From Gloeocapsa sp. PCC 7428 (GTDB lineage Bacteria > Cyanobacteriota > Cyanobacteriia > Cyanobacteriales > Chroococcidiopsidaceae), in contig NC_019745.1 in NCBI RefSeq assembly GCF_000317555.1, positions 2,542,001 to 2,606,000 of the forward strand: a stretch of 64,000 nt of DNA, in the 5' to 3' direction. Every line of letters starts with the position of its first letter. Positions within the stretch are counted from its first letter, which is position 1. The notes under the pieces were generated by a model. It was not told where the DNA came from and searched no databases. It saw nothing but the letters and a program-made list of their open reading frames with translations. Of this stretch, positions 35,203 through 43,839 are shown one piece after another. Made by a program: the position numbers and the translations under genes.

Positions 35203-35353
35203 GTAACGATTTGCATGGGTTTATATCTAAAGGAAGTACCTACTCAAGAACACTGTAAGTCATTATAAAGACAGTGCCAAGGTCAAGTTAAAACTGATTA
35301 TTCATCAGATGCAAACCTGGTCTAGACAAACATGATTCTACCAGGAGTTAGTA

Positions 35354-36130
35354 ATGACAAATATCAAAGAACAAATTACAAACGACCTCAAACAAGCAAA
35401 AGAAACAGGTCAATTAAAGGCATCTCGAATTCGTGAAATTGTCCAAAATGCGGTTTCACAAGTAACCGACGAATTCAAATCAGGCTCAAACGAAATTCGT
35501 TCGCTTGTTAAAGATGCTGTTTCAGCCGTCGCCGAAAATGTTCAGCAACAAGGAGACGATCTCAAAGAAAATATCACCGCTTCAATTGAAGGCGCGATCG
35601 ATGGTGTGACTAGCTTAAGACGCAAAGAAAACGCCAAAACTCATGCTGAAGTAAGGGAACTACAAGCAAAGCTTGATTCCGAAGAAGAAGAATTGCAACA
35701 GGAAATAGAAAGACTCTTAGGAGATATTGAAGATACTGGAAAAGACACTTCGCCCAACATCAAAGCAGCAATCGAATCGGCGATCAACACGCTAAAAAAT
35801 AGCGAGGAAGCTGCAATACTGCAAAAGCGATATGCACAACTCCAAGCCCAAGCAGCTATTCTACGCGCTAATATAGCGGCGCGTTACGGTGGAAGATACG
35901 AAGATGTCAAAGAGTATCTTGACGAGGCTAAAACTTGGTATAGTAAAACACGCACCCAGGCTGAACCTGTCGCTGAACAAGTAGAACAAAAGCGATCGCA
36001 GCTAGAAGAAAAAATGGGAGATGCAGGAGTTGCGATCGCTAAAAAAGAAAGACAAATCAAACGTATTCTTAGCGATTTACTGCAAACAGCAACTGACTAT
36101 TTGCGAGATAAAAAGCCACCGACAACATAA
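35354..36130 (+). CDS. Amphipathic helical protein (DUF6781-like)
   Basis: This 258-residue, highly charged protein is predicted to be almost wholly helical. Three 11-ish-residue-periodic segments occur at the start (KEQITNDLKQAKETGQLKASRI, VSQVTDEFKSGSNEIRSLV, VAENVQQQGDDLKENITASI). A coiled coil covers about 95-125, and AILRANIAARYGGRYEDVKEYLDEAKTWY lies near 170-198. There is no signal or membrane segment. LEA- or apolipoprotein-like behaviour is an inference; the name DUF6781 is a recollection and uncertain. It has its own terminator. Confidence 0.7.
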   Translation: MTNIKEQITNDLKQAKETGQLKASRIREIVQNAVSQVTDEFKSGSNEIRSLVKDAVSAVAENVQQQGDDLKENITASIEGAIDGVTSLRRKENAKTHAEVRELQAKLDSEEEELQQEIERLLGDIEDTGKDTSPNIKAAIESAINTLKNSEEAAILQKRYAQLQAQAAILRANIAARYGGRYEDVKEYLDEAKTWYSKTRTQAEPVAEQVEQKRSQLEEKMGDAGVAIAKKERQIKRILSDLLQTATDYLRDKKPPTT

Positions 36131-36160
36131 CAAATGTGATTTATTTATAACAGCAAGTTT

Positions 36161-36200
36161 CTGAGTCTCTTTAAATAACAAATAGAGGCTCAGTATTTTA
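36161..36200 (+). terminator. Terminator after the helical protein gene
   Basis: CTGAGTCTCT (36161-36170) pairs with AGAGGCTCAG (36184-36193) with one G-T pair, followed by TATTTTATATTTG. Confidence 0.7.
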
Positions 36201-36216
36201 TATTTGTATGTAAATC

Positions 36217-36253
36217 TAAAAAAAATAACCGTACTGCCTATTTGAGTACGGTT
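36217..36253 (-). terminator. Terminator of the Pmp3 gene
   Basis: AACCGTACT (36227-36235) and AGTACGGTT (36245-36253) form a perfect 9-bp stem. On the minus strand it is followed by a T-run (complement of the A-run at 36218-36225). It lies 40 bases past the Pmp3 stop. Confidence 0.8.
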
Positions 36254-36292
36254 TCCTGTGTTTACAGTATCAGATGTTTGAGCTATCTGACA

Positions 36293-36478
36293 TTAATATA
36301 CCGCCTTGTTCGTGCGTTCTTCGTGCTTGACAATTATCCAAACTGCATGAATACTTCCAGGAAGCCAGCCTAAGAGGGTAAGCACAATATTAATTAAAAA
36401 AGCTGTGCTAATTCCTTCTGTTAAAAAGACTCCCAATGGAGGTAAAAGAATACCTGTAGCTATTCGTAGTAGTTTCAT
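36293..36478 (-). CDS. YqaE/Pmp3-family membrane protein
   Basis: This 61-residue protein has two transmembrane helices and the Pmp3 core ILLPPLGVFLTEG followed by FLINIVLTLLGWLPGSIHAVWII. Pmp3 proteins stabilise membrane potential under salt and cold stress in plants and yeast; bacterial members are stress-induced. The gene is monocistronic, bounded by its own terminator. Confidence 0.9.
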   Translation of the reverse strand: MKLLRIATGILLPPLGVFLTEGISTAFLINIVLTLLGWLPGSIHAVWIIVKHEERTNKAVY

Positions 36479-36777
36479 ATTGTTGCTCTTAACTTTGTAC
36501 TGAACTACCTTTAAATCTATACTCTTGTATTTCGAGTTTTAGTGCCTCCACCTAAGGAATTATTACTTCTAAAATTGTTTCTCAACGTATCAGAAATAGT
36601 GTTCCTTGGAGTAAAAACCGTATAATTTTACTGTATCTTCAGTAACTCAGAAGGTTTAAATGTAAATCCGGCTTTGCTTCACCTTTGTTTATTGACTTGA
36701 GCATATCTAAGTCAACAACATATTGAGCCGGATTTAATCTGTTTCTTTCAGAAGAACTGAAATATCGAGGTGAGAAG
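36479..36777. other. Intergenic region with a nested hairpin
   Basis: No gene. It contains the Pmp3 upstream region and the two-tier inverted repeat at 36663-36736 described separately. Confidence 0.5.
36663..36736 (-). repeat. Two-tier inverted repeat behind the 4-TM gene
   Basis: TAAATCCGGCT (36663-36673) pairs perfectly with AGCCGGATTTA (36726-36736). Within the loop, TTGACTT (36692-36698) pairs with AAGTCAA (36709-36715). It lies 42 bases downstream of the 4-TM gene stop. It could be a 3' RNA structure, a small RNA or a short mobile repeat. Confidence 0.6.
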
Positions 36778-37167
36778 CTATGACTTAACTTCTGTATTAG
36801 TCGTAGTTGCTGTAATACCTAAATTTCTTTCAGCAAAGTACTTACTCAAAAAGGTGTTGACAAAAGATAGAATCACTGGACCTAGAAGCGCGCCCACGAT
36901 ACTATATACAGCAAATCCTGGAACAAATAGCGCTGCTAGCCAAAAACATAAGCCATTGACGGCTAGTGAGGATAGTCCTAGAGTAGCATAGTTGAGTGGT
37001 AGAGCCAGTTTAGTGAGTGCTGGTTTCACCGATGAATTAGTTACACCGATAACAAAAGCAGCGATCAAAGCAGCTGGAAAAGTTGCAATATCAACACCTG
37101 GAACAACAATGTCAACAATTAGTAGGCTTAGAGCAGTAGCTAGTAGTGTAAAAAAAGCTGCGGTCAT
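36778..37167 (-). CDS. Phage holin family 4-TM protein (DUF360 type)
   Basis: This 129-residue protein has four membrane helices (about 3-24, 29-48, 58-80, 85-108). The family motif region is IVDIVVPGVDIATFPAALIAAFVIGVTNSSVKPALTKLALPLNYATLGL. The mycobacterial/cyanobacterial 4-TMS holin-family members are not phage genes but small envelope proteins of unknown role. It has a charged C-terminal tail. It is leftward and monocistronic. Confidence 0.85.
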   Translation of the reverse strand: MTAAFFTLLATALSLLIVDIVVPGVDIATFPAALIAAFVIGVTNSSVKPALTKLALPLNYATLGLSSLAVNGLCFWLAALFVPGFAVYSIVGALLGPVILSFVNTFLSKYFAERNLGITATTTNTEVKS

Positions 37168-37286
37168 AGAGTATGTTCTCCTGAATTTATGACTGGAAAT
37201 TTCAGAGAGAGTTTAATAATTACGATCTTCTATGGTTATCCGCGATCGCACCTCTCCAAGAAGATAGATCTCTCGGAAAACAAGCT

Positions 37287-38044
37287 TTATTTACTCTTAC
37301 GTATCTGCGCTTTGAAAACGCGATAGAAGAATAATGGATTACCCATGATGTAGCGTTTCCACAAGCGATGCGGTTCAGTAACTAAACGCGTTAGCCATTC
37401 TAAACCACAGTTAGTCATCCATGCTGGACCGCGATACACTGTACCAGTATAAAAATCAAGACAAGCACCTAATGGTACAAAAACACGGGCATTTATGCGT
37501 TCTAGATTATTTAATATCCATTGTTCCTGTAATGGCATACCAAAGCCAACAAAAAGAACTCCTGGTTTAAATTCATTGATAAGTTGAATAACACGTTCAT
37601 TTTCAGCACCAGTTTTTTCAAAATACCCGTGATGTCCTTGTACTTGTAAATTAGGTGCAGCCGAGGTTAGCTGAGTTATGGCTTTTTCAACTACACCAGG
37701 TTTACCAGCAAGTAAAAATAATGATATATTATGTTGCTCGCACGCCAGTCCTAAATTTTCGATATAGTCAGGACAAGTCATACGATGCGTAGAGTCTACA
37801 TCATAACCAAGCATTTTTGCTCCCAGCAAAACACCAAAGCCATCACAAAATATCAAATCTGAATTGTTAATAAAACTTCTATACCAATCAAGCTCATACG
37901 CCAGATTCATTGCTTTAATATTGACGTTGCTGATTATCGTTTTTCGCTTGTTTTTGCGGCTTTAATTGCATAATTTATGAGTTGACAAACATTAATTTTA
38001 TGAAATTTTGTTTCAAGGATATTGACTTCATCAAACTTATTCAT
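37287..38044 (-). pseudogene. WecG/TagA-family glycosyltransferase, frameshifted near the start
   Basis: The open frame from 37910 (207 residues) holds most of the family: SDLIFCDGFGVLLGAKMLG, PDYIENL, LFLLAGKPGVVEKA, GFGMPLQEQWI, LGACLDFYTGTVYRGPAW and LEWLTRLVTEPHR. The missing N-terminus lies upstream in another frame from ATG 38044 (MNKFDEVNILETKFHKINV ... AAKTSEK) and joins if one A is restored to the A-run near 37930. WecG-type enzymes add ManNAcA-like sugars to lipid carriers for polysaccharide synthesis. The shorter protein starting at 37910 lacks the first strand-helix and may be inactive. An assembly error is possible. Confidence 0.8.
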
Positions 38045-38365
38045 GTTCAATCCCAATCTTGAAATAAGACTTGGCAATCATCCAAAGTTATAAATACAAA
38101 TACTAAATAAATTTTAGAAATCTATCTCAGATATAAGAAATAGAAAAGGCTTGCTGGTAGCATTACTCGTTGCTCTTATCTACCAAACTTTTTTGAATTG
38201 AGGGATGTAGAATACTGTAATTGGTTATTGCATCACAAGCTTCTCATTAACAATTCCCGAAATTATTCAGCAAATAGTCGCTAATCCATGTTTTGATTAT
38301 GCGGTAGCGTGATGTATCAACTCATAGTTGTGTAAAATCGAGAAAGCCTGCATATTCTGGTAGTC
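38045..38365. other. Intergenic region between divergent genes
   Basis: AT-rich promoter region for wecG (minus) and the kinase gene (plus). No repeat, RNA or ORF was recognised. Confidence 0.5.
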
Positions 38366-40030
38366 GTGTCGCAGTTGGTTCAGCGTGCAATTCACTGCAT
38401 TAACCCAAATTGCCCGCATCCTTATCCTAAGACTTGGGGAAGCAAGTTTTGCGATCGCTGTGGTACATCGCTACAGTTAAAAGGTCGCTATGTGCCTTTA
38501 CAACAGTTAGGCGCAGGTGGATTTGCCACGATATACACCGTTTGGGACTTGCAGTTTCAGACGCAACAAGTGTTGAAGGTCTTAATCGATCCTTCACCTA
38601 AAGCATTAGAATTATTTGAACAAGAAGCCGCAGTACTTCAGCACTTACACCATCCAGGTGTCCCCAGAGTAGAACCTAATGGCTATTTTCAAGTCACTAT
38701 CAAGGGGTTTCAGCCGCTTTCCTTGCCATGTTTGGTAATGGAAAAAATCGACGGTCAGACTTTGCAAGAGGTGTTAGAGAAGTATCCGCAAGGCTGCCCA
38801 GAAGAGTGGGTCATAGCTTGGCTAAAGCAAGCTATAGAGATTTTACACGAGTTACACACCCGCCAGATCGTTCATCGCGACATTAAACCATCAAATCTCA
38901 TGTTGCGAGAAGCAACAGGACAACTCGTTTTAATTGATTTTGGGGGAGCCAAGCAGATTGCAGCAACATCACGCTTAGCAGACCACTCAACACGATTATT
39001 CACTTCAGGTTATAGCCCACCTGAACAGATAGCGGGAGGCGTTGTTGGACCATCCGCCGATTTTTATGCACTGGGGCGGACGATGATTGAAATGCTTACG
39101 GGTAAGTACATCTCGGACTTACAAGATCCGATGACAGGACAATTACAGTGGCGTCGCTTTGCGCAAGTTAGCCCTGCGATCGCTGATTTGCTCGATGATA
39201 TGGTGCAAGATGATGTCCGCCGTAGACCAGCAAACGCGAGAATTATTCAAGAACGTCTAGCGAAAGCGCAAAAGCCTTTTCGATGGCTATTTTTATTCAA
39301 ACTCCTGCTCAATAGCTGGAACAGTTCGCGGATTGTATTTCGTTCCTTGACGGTGGGGTTATCGAAATCAACGGTTGTTCTACTGAGAGCGATCGCACAG
39401 GTACTACGCGCTACCTGGGATACCTTTTGGGAAATGCTATTAGGTGCAAGCGGAGCGTGTGTCGCAACACTTATAGGCTTTGTTTTAGCATATTGGTCGC
39501 CCCTCGGAAATGCGATCGCTCGTTTTTTGTCGCAACAGCTTTTTTTAACCGTAGAAGCAGATATTCTATTATTTGCCGTTGTGGGCATGGGAACCGCATG
39601 GGGACTCACAGCCGCTGGTGGATTTGGTCAGCGACGGCGATATTTAATTGCTGCACTCATGGGGTTGTGCGGCTATAGCTTAAGTTGGTTGGTTTGGCAG
39701 CTGATCCTTGGAAATACTGGAGATGCTGGAATTGCAGCGTCAATTGCGATCGCCGTTGCTTTTCTCACCTTAGGTTTAGGTTTACCCAGCCATTATTTAG
39801 TTCATTCAGGAATTACGGCGGGTGGTTGTGCTGCGGTGTTTTTGCTCCTCACCAGCTTGAATATTTATCCACCTGGTTTTTGGCACTTTCCTATTATCAC
39901 TTCACCAAGTTGGTTAGATTTAGCTGCTGCGATCGCTTTCTTTGCTACTTTAGGTCTGATTCTTGGCTTTTGGTTGGGTATTAGCTACTACATTGTTGTT
40001 CCTATACTACGCTTTTTAGGCTGGCGCTAA
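38366..40030 (+). CDS. Membrane-anchored serine/threonine kinase with N-terminal zinc-ribbon
   Basis: This 554-residue protein starts at GTG 38366. An N-terminal four-cysteine module (Cys11, 16, 29, 32) precedes the kinase domain (about 42-315). The kinase has GAGGFATIY, Lys71 (VLKVL), HRDIKPSN with Asp172, DFGGAK at 191-196 and a GYSPPEQ activation loop, so it is catalytically complete. A linker leads to five or six hydrophobic helices (about 355-550) with no extracellular sensor domain. This four-Cys kinase class is typical of cyanobacteria. The target is unknown and the gene is monocistronic. Confidence 0.9.
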   Translation: MSQLVQRAIHCINPNCPHPYPKTWGSKFCDRCGTSLQLKGRYVPLQQLGAGGFATIYTVWDLQFQTQQVLKVLIDPSPKALELFEQEAAVLQHLHHPGVPRVEPNGYFQVTIKGFQPLSLPCLVMEKIDGQTLQEVLEKYPQGCPEEWVIAWLKQAIEILHELHTRQIVHRDIKPSNLMLREATGQLVLIDFGGAKQIAATSRLADHSTRLFTSGYSPPEQIAGGVVGPSADFYALGRTMIEMLTGKYISDLQDPMTGQLQWRRFAQVSPAIADLLDDMVQDDVRRRPANARIIQERLAKAQKPFRWLFLFKLLLNSWNSSRIVFRSLTVGLSKSTVVLLRAIAQVLRATWDTFWEMLLGASGACVATLIGFVLAYWSPLGNAIARFLSQQLFLTVEADILLFAVVGMGTAWGLTAAGGFGQRRRYLIAALMGLCGYSLSWLVWQLILGNTGDAGIAASIAIAVAFLTLGLGLPSHYLVHSGITAGGCAAVFLLLTSLNIYPPGFWHFPIITSPSWLDLAAAIAFFATLGLILGFWLGISYYIVVPILRFLGWR

Positions 40031-40114
40031 TACTTATACCGTTCAATTTCAGTTGATACAAACAGGCAGCTTCAGGAGCAGAGGAGAAATGATTTGTCGT
40101 TTTAATTTAGTGAA

Positions 40115-40851
40115 ATGGTATAATCCAGTTTCGGGGATTTCAACTTGTACTCCGGTAATTTGCACCAGCGACGCTTCAATTTGCGCCATTCAGTCTGTAA
40201 CCAGCGATGCTGTTGGAGAAGCAAGATTGCCTTCCATAATGCCATTCAACTGGAGCGCCATCAACTCAAACACCTTACTTTGCAAGTAAAGTTGCTTCGC
40301 CGCACCAAAAAACGGACAATCGATCATCTGTCTAACTACTGCTCGCATTGCTGCTGTGGTTTTGGGTGAAAACACCCGTTGCAGTTGTTCTTCTGTACCA
40401 AGGGTTGCAGTTCGGCTAGCAGTTCTCCTGTCGGTGTAGCAAAAAATTGCCTCAGCAGGTGTGGCAGCATATGAATATCCACGCCAACCTGAGGTTGAGA
40501 TTGAGGCGAAAACACCGTCAGGCTACGCTGAATCCTACTCCCACCTACATAGCTTTGCGCTGCATTAATCAACACATGGTCGCCACTATCTTCTACCCCC
40601 GACAACTGCACCTTGAATTGCACAAGATGATCCTTCTCCAATCCGCATACTGTCAGATCGCGATAGGTTTTGTTGAAAATAAACAGTTCTAAACCTGGAT
40701 ATAACTCGATTATGTGATAGTAGGCAGGACCTAATAATGGTGGCACTGTGTAGATAGTTTCTAGGCGATCGCTCGAATTCGCAGGTGGACAGTGCTGTTC
40801 GGCTTCCGCCCAAATTTCCGCTTCTGCTTGTTCAGTTAGCTCAAGGCTCAT
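40115..40851 (-). pseudogene. Deletion fusion of a PchR-type AraC regulator and a TonB-receptor AMIN segment
   Basis: The first frame (from 40851) matches the sensor half of the intact regulator at 23216 (LGPAYYHIIELYPGLELFI, GGSRIQRSLTVF, ELQPLVQKNN). After a frameshift near 40370 it continues FSPKTTAAMRAVVRQMIDCP ... LYLQSKVFELMALQL. The helix-turn-helix half is missing. Instead the frame runs through ASLVTD, a TGA (40188-40190), and MAQIEASLVQITGVQVE, which is the start of a receptor AMIN domain (usually DWMAQ, so TGG to TGA). It is the remnant of a second siderophore locus. Confidence 0.75.
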
Positions 40852-41376
40852 GGAAAACCAGGATATCTCAGTTTAATAGGAATTAATTTTAATAATCCCT
40901 GGCTAGTGTTGAGTAGTCAAGGCATTTCACTTCCGTGCGCAAATACTTAACAATAGCAATGTTTCGGAGCGAGGAGTTAGGGACGAGGGGCGAGAGAAGA
41001 CTATACGTAAACGCAGCTTTATTGAATAGTGATTTTGATCAAACAAACAGAGAAGTCGTCATTTTATCAAGTTCACATAGTGGACTTCGCGATCTAGCCG
41101 CGAATTCGTTCGCCAGGCTATATGTAATGAATAAAACATCGGGCAATTAACTCATAAAAAGTTCAGCAAATTAAACCTGAACTTTGCCTTATTTTTCTTA
41201 CATTTAAGATTAATTACCCTGTACTGGTAATCGTTAACGCTATAAAATCATTACCTTATTTAAAGATTTAGTGTAGTGGAACCGATGATTTTACTTTGCG
41301 TCAAACAGTTTGAGCTATAAATTTAACACAGCACCCTTCCAAATTACACTTAATTAGTAAGTAAGTTAGTTACGCA
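40852..41376. other. Intergenic region with a terminator-like hairpin
   Basis: No convincing gene. A 71-codon ORF at 40935-41150 has no recognisable features. The hairpin at 41158-41197 and the pairing ATTACC/GGTAAT near 41213-41231 are the only structures noted. The last part is the promoter region of the pentapeptide gene. Confidence 0.5.
41158..41197 (+). terminator. Terminator-like hairpin in intergenic DNA
   Basis: AAAGTTCAG (41158-41166) pairs with CTGAACTTT (41177-41185), followed by GCCTTATTTTTC. It ends whatever rightward transcript enters from about 40.9 kb. It lies 8 bases past the stop of the doubtful 40935-41150 ORF. Confidence 0.6.
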
Positions 41377-41859
41377 ATGAAACTCACTCTTTTCTCTGTC
41401 GCTATTTTGTTAACTCCCATGTGGTTCGTAGCTTCAGCACAAGCGTATAGTCCTCAGGATTTGGAGCAACTCAAGCAAACTAGAGCGTGTCCTCGATGCG
41501 ACCTCAGCGATGCACCGCTAAATCAATTAAATTTGAGTGGCGCTAACCTTCGAGGCGCTAATCTAATTCGTGCTAATTTATCGCAAAGTAATCTCACAGG
41601 TGCTGACCTAAGTGGGGCGAACTTGGATGTTGCCGATCTACGTGGGGCGAACTTAACCAATGCTACTTTAACTGGAGTTAATCTCCGAACGGCAAATTTA
41701 GAGAATGCTGACTTGACTTTTGCCGGTTTCATTGCTGCTAATTTAGAGGGAGCAAGCCTCCGAGGTGCAAGAATGTTAGTGACTAACTTCCGAGGTGCAA
41801 AGTTTCGACTAACAACAATGCCCAATGGTGTCGTTACACCCGATCGCCGCTATTGGTAA
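41377..41859 (+). CDS. Secreted pentapeptide-repeat protein
   Basis: This 160-residue protein has a signal peptide (residues 1-23, ending SAQA). [12 protein letters not shown] segment precedes about 18 tandem A(D/N)LxX repeats ([18 protein letters not shown] and onward) that form a right-handed quadrilateral beta-helix. Such proteins are common in cyanobacterial periplasm and thylakoid lumen; function is usually unknown. A strong terminator follows. Confidence 0.9.
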   Translation: MKLTLFSVAILLTPMWFVASAQAYSPQDLEQLKQTRACPRCDLSDAPLNQLNLSGANLRGANLIRANLSQSNLTGADLSGANLDVADLRGANLTNATLTGVNLRTANLENADLTFAGFIAANLEGASLRGARMLVTNFRGAKFRLTTMPNGVVTPDRRYW

Positions 41860-41866
41860 TCGCTGA

Positions 41867-41892
41867 ACCTCAGTATATATACTGAGGTTTTT
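41867..41892 (+). terminator. Terminator of the pentapeptide gene
   Basis: AACCTCAGTATA and TATACTGAGGTT form a perfect palindrome (41866-41889), followed by a T-run ending at 41892. Confidence 0.85.
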
Positions 41893-41979
41893 GTATACAA
41901 AAATGTAAAAAACATAAATTTGGTGTTATTGCGTTTCTAAGTTTGGGATTAATGAGCGAGGAACAGACTTGGTGACGCA

Positions 41980-42444
41980 ATGAAAATTTTACAATTCGCT
42001 ACAATTTCGACGGCTGCTATTTCTTTTTTAGCAGGGTTTGCTCCCGCAATAGCTCAAGACGTTGACTATGTTTGTTACATGACGACTAAATCAGGTCAGG
42101 TATTAGATTTGTCTGCATCAGTGTGTCAGGTCAACGCATCTACCCGATTGGCAAAAGCAACAAGTGGCGTGGGAGGCGATCGCGCTTTTATCGCTGACTA
42201 CAAGCGCACAGTCATGAGCTATCCTCAAATTGGAGATAAATTACTAGCAAGCATCGAGCGATCGCCCGAATCGAGTATTATGCAAGCAAAAAGCATATGC
42301 AACGAGCTAGAAATCGGGCTGACGTTAGAGGATATCGTCTACCACCGCACCGAAGGCGTTACAAGTACAGTCGATAATGTTAATTCATCGGTGATTGCAA
42401 GTTTAGCGACAAAACACTACTGTCCTCAGTTTAGTAAGCCATAA
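41980..42444 (+). CDS. Secreted protein of unknown function
   Basis: This 154-residue protein has a signal peptide ending AIAQ (residue 26), followed by DVDYVCYMTTKSGQVLDLSASVCQV, an alpha-helical middle (IGDKLLASIERSPESSIMQAKSICNELEIG) and a C-terminal helix ending LATKHYCPQF. Four Cys residues could form two disulfides. The second half loosely resembles DUF732 (a Cys-x-x-Leu then a C-terminal YCP). It is exported. The family is not firmly identified. Confidence 0.65.
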   Translation: MKILQFATISTAAISFLAGFAPAIAQDVDYVCYMTTKSGQVLDLSASVCQVNASTRLAKATSGVGGDRAFIADYKRTVMSYPQIGDKLLASIERSPESSIMQAKSICNELEIGLTLEDIVYHRTEGVTSTVDNVNSSVIASLATKHYCPQFSKP

Positions 42445-42464
42445 TCAGCCATCCAAAATAGCTT

Positions 42465-42482
42465 GTTCATGTATACATGAAC
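42465..42482. promoter_or_regulatory. Perfect 18-bp palindrome upstream of the amidohydrolase
   Basis: GTTCATGTATACATGAAC is a perfect palindrome with no T-run, 74 bases before the start of the M20 gene. It looks like an operator for a dimeric repressor; no regulator is identified. Confidence 0.45.
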
Positions 42483-42555
42483 ATACTTACATATAAATTC
42501 TTGCTTGAACGATTCTTTATCATGGGGGAATAGGTAATTACGAATTACTGCATCG

Positions 42556-43740
42556 ATGCTCAGCCGTATAAAAGAGTTAGCAACTGAACTAGCACCCCGC
42601 CTGATTGAAATTCGCCGCCATATTCACATTCATCCAGAATTGAGTGGTCAAGAGTATCAAACAGCTGCTTTCGTCGCAGGAGTGTTATCATCCTGTGGAA
42701 TTCACGTACAAGAAGGCGTAGGAAAAACTGGCGTTGTGGGAGAGGTGCAGGGAGGTGGTCGCGATCCGCGCTTACTCGCAATTCGTACGGATATGGACGC
42801 GTTGCCGATACAAGAGCGTACTGGTTTAGAATATGCTTCGCGGACACCAGGAATTATGCACGCTTGCGGTCATGACGTCCACACGACAGTCGGACTAGGT
42901 ACAGCGATGGTTTTATCGCGCCTTGCGGAAGAATTACCAGGTAATATTCGATTTTTGTTTCAACCAGCCGAAGAAATTGCCCAAGGTGCCAACTGGATGG
43001 TAGCGGATGGCGTTATGGAAAACGTTTCGGCAATTTTCTCACTTCATGTTTTTCCTTCGATTCCTGCGGGTTCAGTGGGGATACGCTACGGAGCCTTGAC
43101 CGCCGCAGCGGATGAGTTAGAAATTATGATTATCGGCGAATCAGGACACGGCGCGCGACCGCATGAAGCGATCGATGCGATTTGGATCGCGGCGCAAGTT
43201 ATTACAACGCTACAACAAGCAATCAGCCGCACGCAAAACCCATTACATCCAATCGTATTAACGGTTGGTCAAATTCAGGGCGGTCGAGCGCCGAATGTAA
43301 TTGCGGATCAAGTTAAGTTGCTCGGAACCGTGCGATCGCTGCATCCTGAAACTCGCGCCAAACTTCCGAATTGGATTTCGCAAATGGTTGCGAATGTTTG
43401 CCAAAGCTACGGCGCAAGGTGTGAAGTAAAATACAGTCTTGGAGTTCCAGGCGTGAATAACGACTTGTCACTCGCACAACTCATGCAAACTGCGGCGGAA
43501 GAAGCTTGGGGAAGCGATCGCGTACAAATTTTACCCGAACCATCGTTAGGGGCAGAAGATTTTTCGGTTTACCTTGAAAAAGCGCCTGGTGTGATGTTTC
43601 GTTTAGGTGTAGGCTATCCCGACCGCAGTGTAAATCACCCGCTGCACCATCCACAATTTGAAGTAGACGAGACAGCGATTGTTACCGGAGTTGTCACGCT
43701 AGCATATAGCGCTTGGAAGTATTGGCAGCAAAATATATAG
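42556..43740 (+). CDS. M20-family amidohydrolase (hippurate/IAA-amino acid hydrolase type)
   Basis: This 394-residue dinuclear metallo-amidohydrolase has DMDALPIQE near 80, the metal motif HACGHDVHTT near 107-116, FQPAEEIAQGA near 135, LHVFP near 162, a lid-domain segment GESGHGARPHEAIDAI near 196, and the C-terminal LGAEDFSVY...HHPQFEVDE. It hydrolyses N-acyl amino acids (hippurate, N-acetyl or IAA conjugates). The substrate is unknown. It is monocistronic. Confidence 0.93.
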   Translation: MLSRIKELATELAPRLIEIRRHIHIHPELSGQEYQTAAFVAGVLSSCGIHVQEGVGKTGVVGEVQGGGRDPRLLAIRTDMDALPIQERTGLEYASRTPGIMHACGHDVHTTVGLGTAMVLSRLAEELPGNIRFLFQPAEEIAQGANWMVADGVMENVSAIFSLHVFPSIPAGSVGIRYGALTAAADELEIMIIGESGHGARPHEAIDAIWIAAQVITTLQQAISRTQNPLHPIVLTVGQIQGGRAPNVIADQVKLLGTVRSLHPETRAKLPNWISQMVANVCQSYGARCEVKYSLGVPGVNNDLSLAQLMQTAAEEAWGSDRVQILPEPSLGAEDFSVYLEKAPGVMFRLGVGYPDRSVNHPLHHPQFEVDETAIVTGVVTLAYSAWKYWQQNI

Positions 43741-43742
43741 CA

Positions 43743-43821
43743 GAGGTCAGGGGTGAAAATCAGTTATGGTAATGGTTATTCGTACCTTTAATGTCCCAAC
43801 TACCCCAACGAGACTGCTATA
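43743..43821 (+). repeat. TATAGCAG-family dispersed repeat, copy 2
   Basis: This is the inverted match to 11782-11860. It begins just after the amidohydrolase stop and ends with CTGCTATA (the complement of TATAGCAG) next to the 153-bp element. It is non-coding. Confidence 0.75.
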
Positions 43822-43839
43822 TGTACTTAATTATCTTAT

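Noticed and set aside
40935-41150. 71-codon + strand ORF followed by a terminator-like hairpin
   Set aside because: No recognisable motif, no ribosome-binding site, and the start overlaps GAGGAGTTAGGGACGAGG-type junk repeat. The hairpin alone does not make it a gene.
41523-41825. 100-codon minus-strand ORF
   Set aside because: It is the complement of the pentapeptide repeats; its regular composition comes from the repeat, not from coding.
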